In this document: positions 60,842-64,000 of the stretch, in pieces
Layout: every line of letters starts with the position of its first letter
How positions within the stretch are numbered: position 1 is the first letter of the stretch
Source of the DNA: Amorphochlora amoebiformis
Taxonomy: Eukaryota > Cercozoa > Chlorarachniophyceae
DNA: 64,000 nucleotides
Direction of reading: 5' to 3'
Assembly (NCBI GenBank): GCA_054601695.1
Contig: BAAHQB010000254.1
Coordinates: forward strand, 213,254 to 277,253
Position numbers and translations under genes: made by a program
Notes under the pieces: model-generated
What the model was told of the DNA's origin: nothing
Seen by the model: the letters and a program-made list of their open reading frames with translations, nothing else
The model's database searches: none

Positions 60842-62023
60842 ATGCGCGAGAGGGCACCTCTCCTCCTGCTCCTATGCATGCTTCTGCATGCAGCCTGCGG
60901 TCATCGCACGAGCCCACGGCACACAACTCAAAACATCAGGCTTTCCGCCAACTCTAGACTATCCCGTACGCAGAACGGTGGCAAGTTGGTCAGGGTGTCG
61001 TCGCCATACATGACCCAGCGAAGTGTGAGAAGCCTGGCGGAGCGCGAGGGTACTATGAGCAGGAATAGCTACGTGGGAATGGGGGGGTTAACATTGCACG
61101 TAGGCGAAATTCCACCAAGTTTCCCTTCTGAGATTCCTCATGGAATCAAGCACTTACGTTTGGTTTCCACAGTGAGCAATCGCGCACGACTAAGGCAAGA
61201 GGCTGCCAATCCTTTTGGCGTTGTCAGACTTTGGGGGTAATATTTCCTTAATCTGTATCATCGTAAAGGAATAGATTACAACTATACTCCGTCGACCAGA
61301 CATACAATCTCATAAATAATACCGTACACAGCTCCGGTGCCCTCTCGGTACAGGCATTAGTGGCATCTCTCGTTGCTATCACGCGCTTAACTGCATCGAT
61401 TGGGAATGCTCCAGGTGAACAAATCCTTCGCTCATTCAACCCATGTACCGACGTTGACCATGTGAAACAAATTCCAGGAGCTGCGCCAGTAACTGAGTCG
61501 TTGCAGACTCTTGGGATTGATTTGGCTTGCTTCGGGGCGCTAGCGGCCATTTTTCTTCGTGAGCGAGCACAGGAGGCAAAACGCCTGCAAAATTTTGAAA
61601 GGTACGACTCGATTTTCACGAATTGGCGAGGTGGTGAGTGTGGTTATACAGGGAAGAGATGCTCTCTCAGCTAGTTGTAGAGTTCCCAGTGGGAGGCGGA
61701 TGCAACTCCAGGATATCCAGGGGTTTGCGCGTTTGGTTATCGTCTCGGACGACTCTGCAAAGGTCAGCGCTGATCGTCTGGCATGCGAGATATCTTCTGA
61801 CTTCCTCTTGATCTTTGAACAGCTGAAGGATTCCTTGGATGGTGCCGAGGAGCTTCGACCAGAACTGAGTGAGAGGGCTGTTATTGTCGTCCCCGTTGAT
61901 ACAGGGTTGCTTGCTCATTTTTTCGGAATTTCATTTCATTTGACGGTGGCATTCTGTCAGGACGAGCTCAGGGGAAGATGCGGAGTCAATTGATTGGGCT
62001 GTATGGTAAACATAAAAATGTAA

Positions 62024-62102
<79 letters not shown>

Positions 62103-62184
62103 CATATGTGTATTATAATATGTATATGTGTATACACATATACATATACACATATATATATAAGTATATCTAAATATATACATA

Positions 62185-62264
<80 letters not shown>

Positions 62265-62325
62265 ATAAATATATGTACACGTCATATTTATACAAAATGT
62301 ATAAAAATAACATTATTTGTATTTA

Positions 62326-62419
<94 letters not shown>

Positions 62420-62547
62420 TGTATATGCGTGTCCTCCCTGTGTTCTCCTCAGCCATAGTCAAGTTGGAGATGGATCTGTCAGGACTGATGGGTCGTGTGA
62501 GGCCGTACACTCAAGAAGGCAAGACTTCATACGCCCAATTTCTGTAA
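60842..62547 (+). CDS. LPA1/Rep27-like plastid protein with signal peptide (one join uncertain)
   Basis: Exons 60842-61236 and 61332-61601 join in phase 2; a third exon runs from 61681 (or 61652) to about 61955, and a last one is 62453-62547. The N-terminus [20 protein letters not shown] is a clear signal peptide, followed by an Arg/Ser/Thr-rich stretch as in bipartite plastid leaders. Seen: [12 protein letters not shown], a membrane helix [15 protein letters not shown] followed by [10 protein letters not shown], then [18 protein letters not shown] and [13 protein letters not shown]. This order matches the Low-PSII-Accumulation-1/Rep27 domain (photosystem II assembly and repair). Odd point: the expected EE-ML-L-V block is encoded at 61653-61676 but one frame off the following exon, so a 79-nt intron skips it or a base is missing. 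The last exon ([13 protein letters not shown]) fits the family end only loosely. Confidence 0.6.
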
Positions 62548-62635
62548 TGACATTGCTGAGTCGACAATAGCATTTCCACATACACATTATCTGGTCAAGG
62601 GAGAGCTGCCAACAGACCCAACTCAAGCCTTTAGC

Positions 62636-63082
62636 ATGCGCCGTGACGAGGGCAAGAGGGATATGTTGTATTGGTTGGGCTTTTATGACGATATAAGTTA
62701 TTTTTTGGATGTCATGGTCGAAGCTCTTCAAGCACAATCTCTTAGCATAGCAACTCGCAAGTTCGACTTCACAGGCTTCCTCAGAAGCCATCGCGAGAAT
62801 AAACGAGCCATACCGAAGAGACGATCAGTAGTAAAAAGAGGAAACGTATCTGACTCGCTTCCCGAGGTCGAGCACGGCGAATCCAAATGTCAAGCACGGA
62901 GCACCATCAAGAAGAGCGCCAAATGCGGAAACGATGGCAAGGATTCAGTAGAATCAGTAGCAGATGACTACATCACGATCGAGCAAGCTGAACGCATGAT
63001 TCTCGAGTTGATCACGGGAGACGCCAAAGCTTACCCTATACACAGAAGTACGTCAAAGATATTAATTTCTACAGACTCTTGA
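62636..63082 (+). CDS. Hypothetical protein, unidentified
   Basis: ATG-started frame of 148 aa in non-repetitive DNA; the frame is open upstream to about 62497 but overlaps the LPA1-like last exon there. The N-terminal half is mixed hydrophobic/polar (YWLGFYDDISYFLDVMVEAL), the middle is very basic (RENKRAIPKRRSVVKRG), and the end is amphipathic (DDYITIEQAERMILELIT). A GTACGT donor at about 63050 could lead to the open frame at about 63237-63425 (frame ending INIPDDCQHSLREK). I recognise no domain. It may be an intact small gene or a decaying subtelomeric one. Confidence 0.35.
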   Translation: MRRDEGKRDMLYWLGFYDDISYFLDVMVEALQAQSLSIATRKFDFTGFLRSHRENKRAIPKRRSVVKRGNVSDSLPEVEHGESKCQARSTIKKSAKCGNDGKDSVESVADDYITIEQAERMILELITGDAKAYPIHRSTSKILISTDS

Positions 63083-63671
63083 GCAAGATCTAGAAGATAG
63101 AAAAGGACTATTTTGAGGCAGAGAGAGAGAGCTTTTCCTGTTACTCCAAAAATTAGGGCCATCACTACAGCGGTACACTAGAAATGCGGAAGCGAAAGGG
63201 TCAGTGGTTCTCCAGCGCGGGAAAAAACAGCCGTGAGCAAGTCTGACTTCAATAAGCGCGAAGAATGCACCCACCCGACACTTCCTACACATCAAACAGT
63301 CGCCCGGCCAATGCATCCAGGCATACTCACGACTTTTGGACAGAGCTTGGATTGACATGATAGACGCTCTCGGGTTCGAGATAAACATCCCGGATGACTG
63401 CCAGCACTCACTGCGAGAAAAATAGAATCGCTCTCACACATCTGCATAAATGCGTAGCCCTAGAAGGTATTCTTCCAGTATTTCGCAAAGAATTATCATC
63501 TCTAGCCTATCTAGGAGCCCGAGAGTCCAAAACATGGCCTGAAATCGTCGGAAATTATGTACTCCGAGCGATATATTAAAAATCAGTCTTGGGAGTAATC
63601 AGTTCCTTAAGGCGGCGCTTGTGTCCTGTTCCTTTACTTTACAGCCATCACTCGTATTCATACGTTTACAC

Positions 63672-63675
<4 letters not shown>
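63083..63675. other. Subtelomeric unique DNA with overlapping open frames
   Basis: Two protein-like frames lie here: about 63237-63425 (AYSRLLDRAWIDMIDALGFE near its end) and the later 63394-63579 (HKCVALEGILPVFRKELSSL). Neither has a convincing start or family. They may be exons of the 62636 gene or relics. Confidence 0.3.
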
Positions 63676-63717
<42 letters not shown>

Positions 63718-63756
63718 TGATCAATGATATGTCGTGTTGTATATCATGAGATATTA

Positions 63757-63809
<53 letters not shown>

Positions 63810-63825
63810 GTGTGTGTGTGTATGT

Positions 63826-63995
63826 AGGGTTAGGGTTAGGGTTAGGGTTAGGGTTAGGGTTAGGGTTAGGGTTAGGGTTAGGGTTAGGGTTAGGGTTAGG
63901 GTTAGGGTTAGGGTTAGGGTTAGGGTTAGGGTTAGGGTTAGGGTTAGGGTTAGGGTTAGGGTTAGGGTTAGGGTTAGGGTTAGGGTTAGGGTTAG
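63826..63995 (+). repeat. TTAGGG telomere-type array at the right window end
   Basis: About 27 exact GGGTTA units, G-rich strand running 5' to 3' toward the right end, the orientation expected of a right-hand telomere. The last bases (GGAGCA) break the pattern, so the array may be interstitial or the start of a longer subtelomere. Confidence 0.95.
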
Positions 63996-64000
63996 GAGCA

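Noticed and set aside
62459-62791. 110-codon minus-strand frame
   Set aside because: It is opposite the LPA1-like last exon and the 62636 ORF and has no family resemblance.

Overview
This is eukaryotic nuclear DNA. The genes are split by GT-AG introns, exons are GC-rich, and almost all other DNA is AT-rich and packed with (TA)n and other simple repeats. Telomere-type TTAGGG arrays occur inside the window and close its right end. A gene resembling the Low-PSII-Accumulation-1/Rep27 family, with a hydrophobic signal peptide in front, suggests a plastid-bearing alga with ER-routed (secondary) plastid import. An ELO elongase of the polyunsaturated-fatty-acid type, a fungal-type Zn2Cys6 protein and a bacterial-looking ribulose-phosphate epimerase are compatible with a stramenopile or similar alga. 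I cannot name the species.

I rebuilt the genes by joining exons whose splice sites, phases and protein families agree. From left to right: ATAD5/Elg1-like PCNA unloader (-, C-terminus outside the window, 1-3255); voltage-sensor-like membrane protein (-, 4842-6152); MHS-type MFS transporter (+, 6488-12169, 8 exons); IWR1/SLC7A6OS (-, 13498-17302, 5 exons); DUF218 protein (+, 17756-23756); DBP5/DDX19 helicase (-, 24440-28608, 7 exons); a small secreted-type protein (+, 28994-29917); ribulose-phosphate 3-epimerase (+, 30319-31664); mitochondrial ribosomal protein uL15m (-, 32746-35083, 5 exons); ELO fatty-acid elongase (+, 35419-39389, 11 exons); DNAJC16-like J-domain/thioredoxin-fold protein (-, 39889 to about 52447, at least 15 exons); Zn2Cys6 protein (-, 55733-60474, 7 exons); LPA1/Rep27-like protein (+, 60842-62547); a short unidentified ORF (+, 62636-63082); then degenerate subtelomeric DNA and a TTAGGG array to the window end.

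The genes form divergent pairs that share promoters of about 330-450 bp. Neighbouring pairs converge, and the convergent spacers are conspicuously rich in CTAG. Introns are of two kinds: short ones of roughly 60-110 nt without repeats, and long ones of 200 nt to nearly 3 kb swollen by (TA)n tracts, interstitial telomere repeats and minisatellites. Several long introns also hold decayed copies of the neighbouring exon, and one elongase exon has an inverted copy 6.7 kb away.

No operon, CRISPR array, rRNA, intact tRNA or recognisable transposase gene was seen. Most long (IY)n, (VR)n and (RE)n open frames are translations of simple repeats and are not listed as genes.
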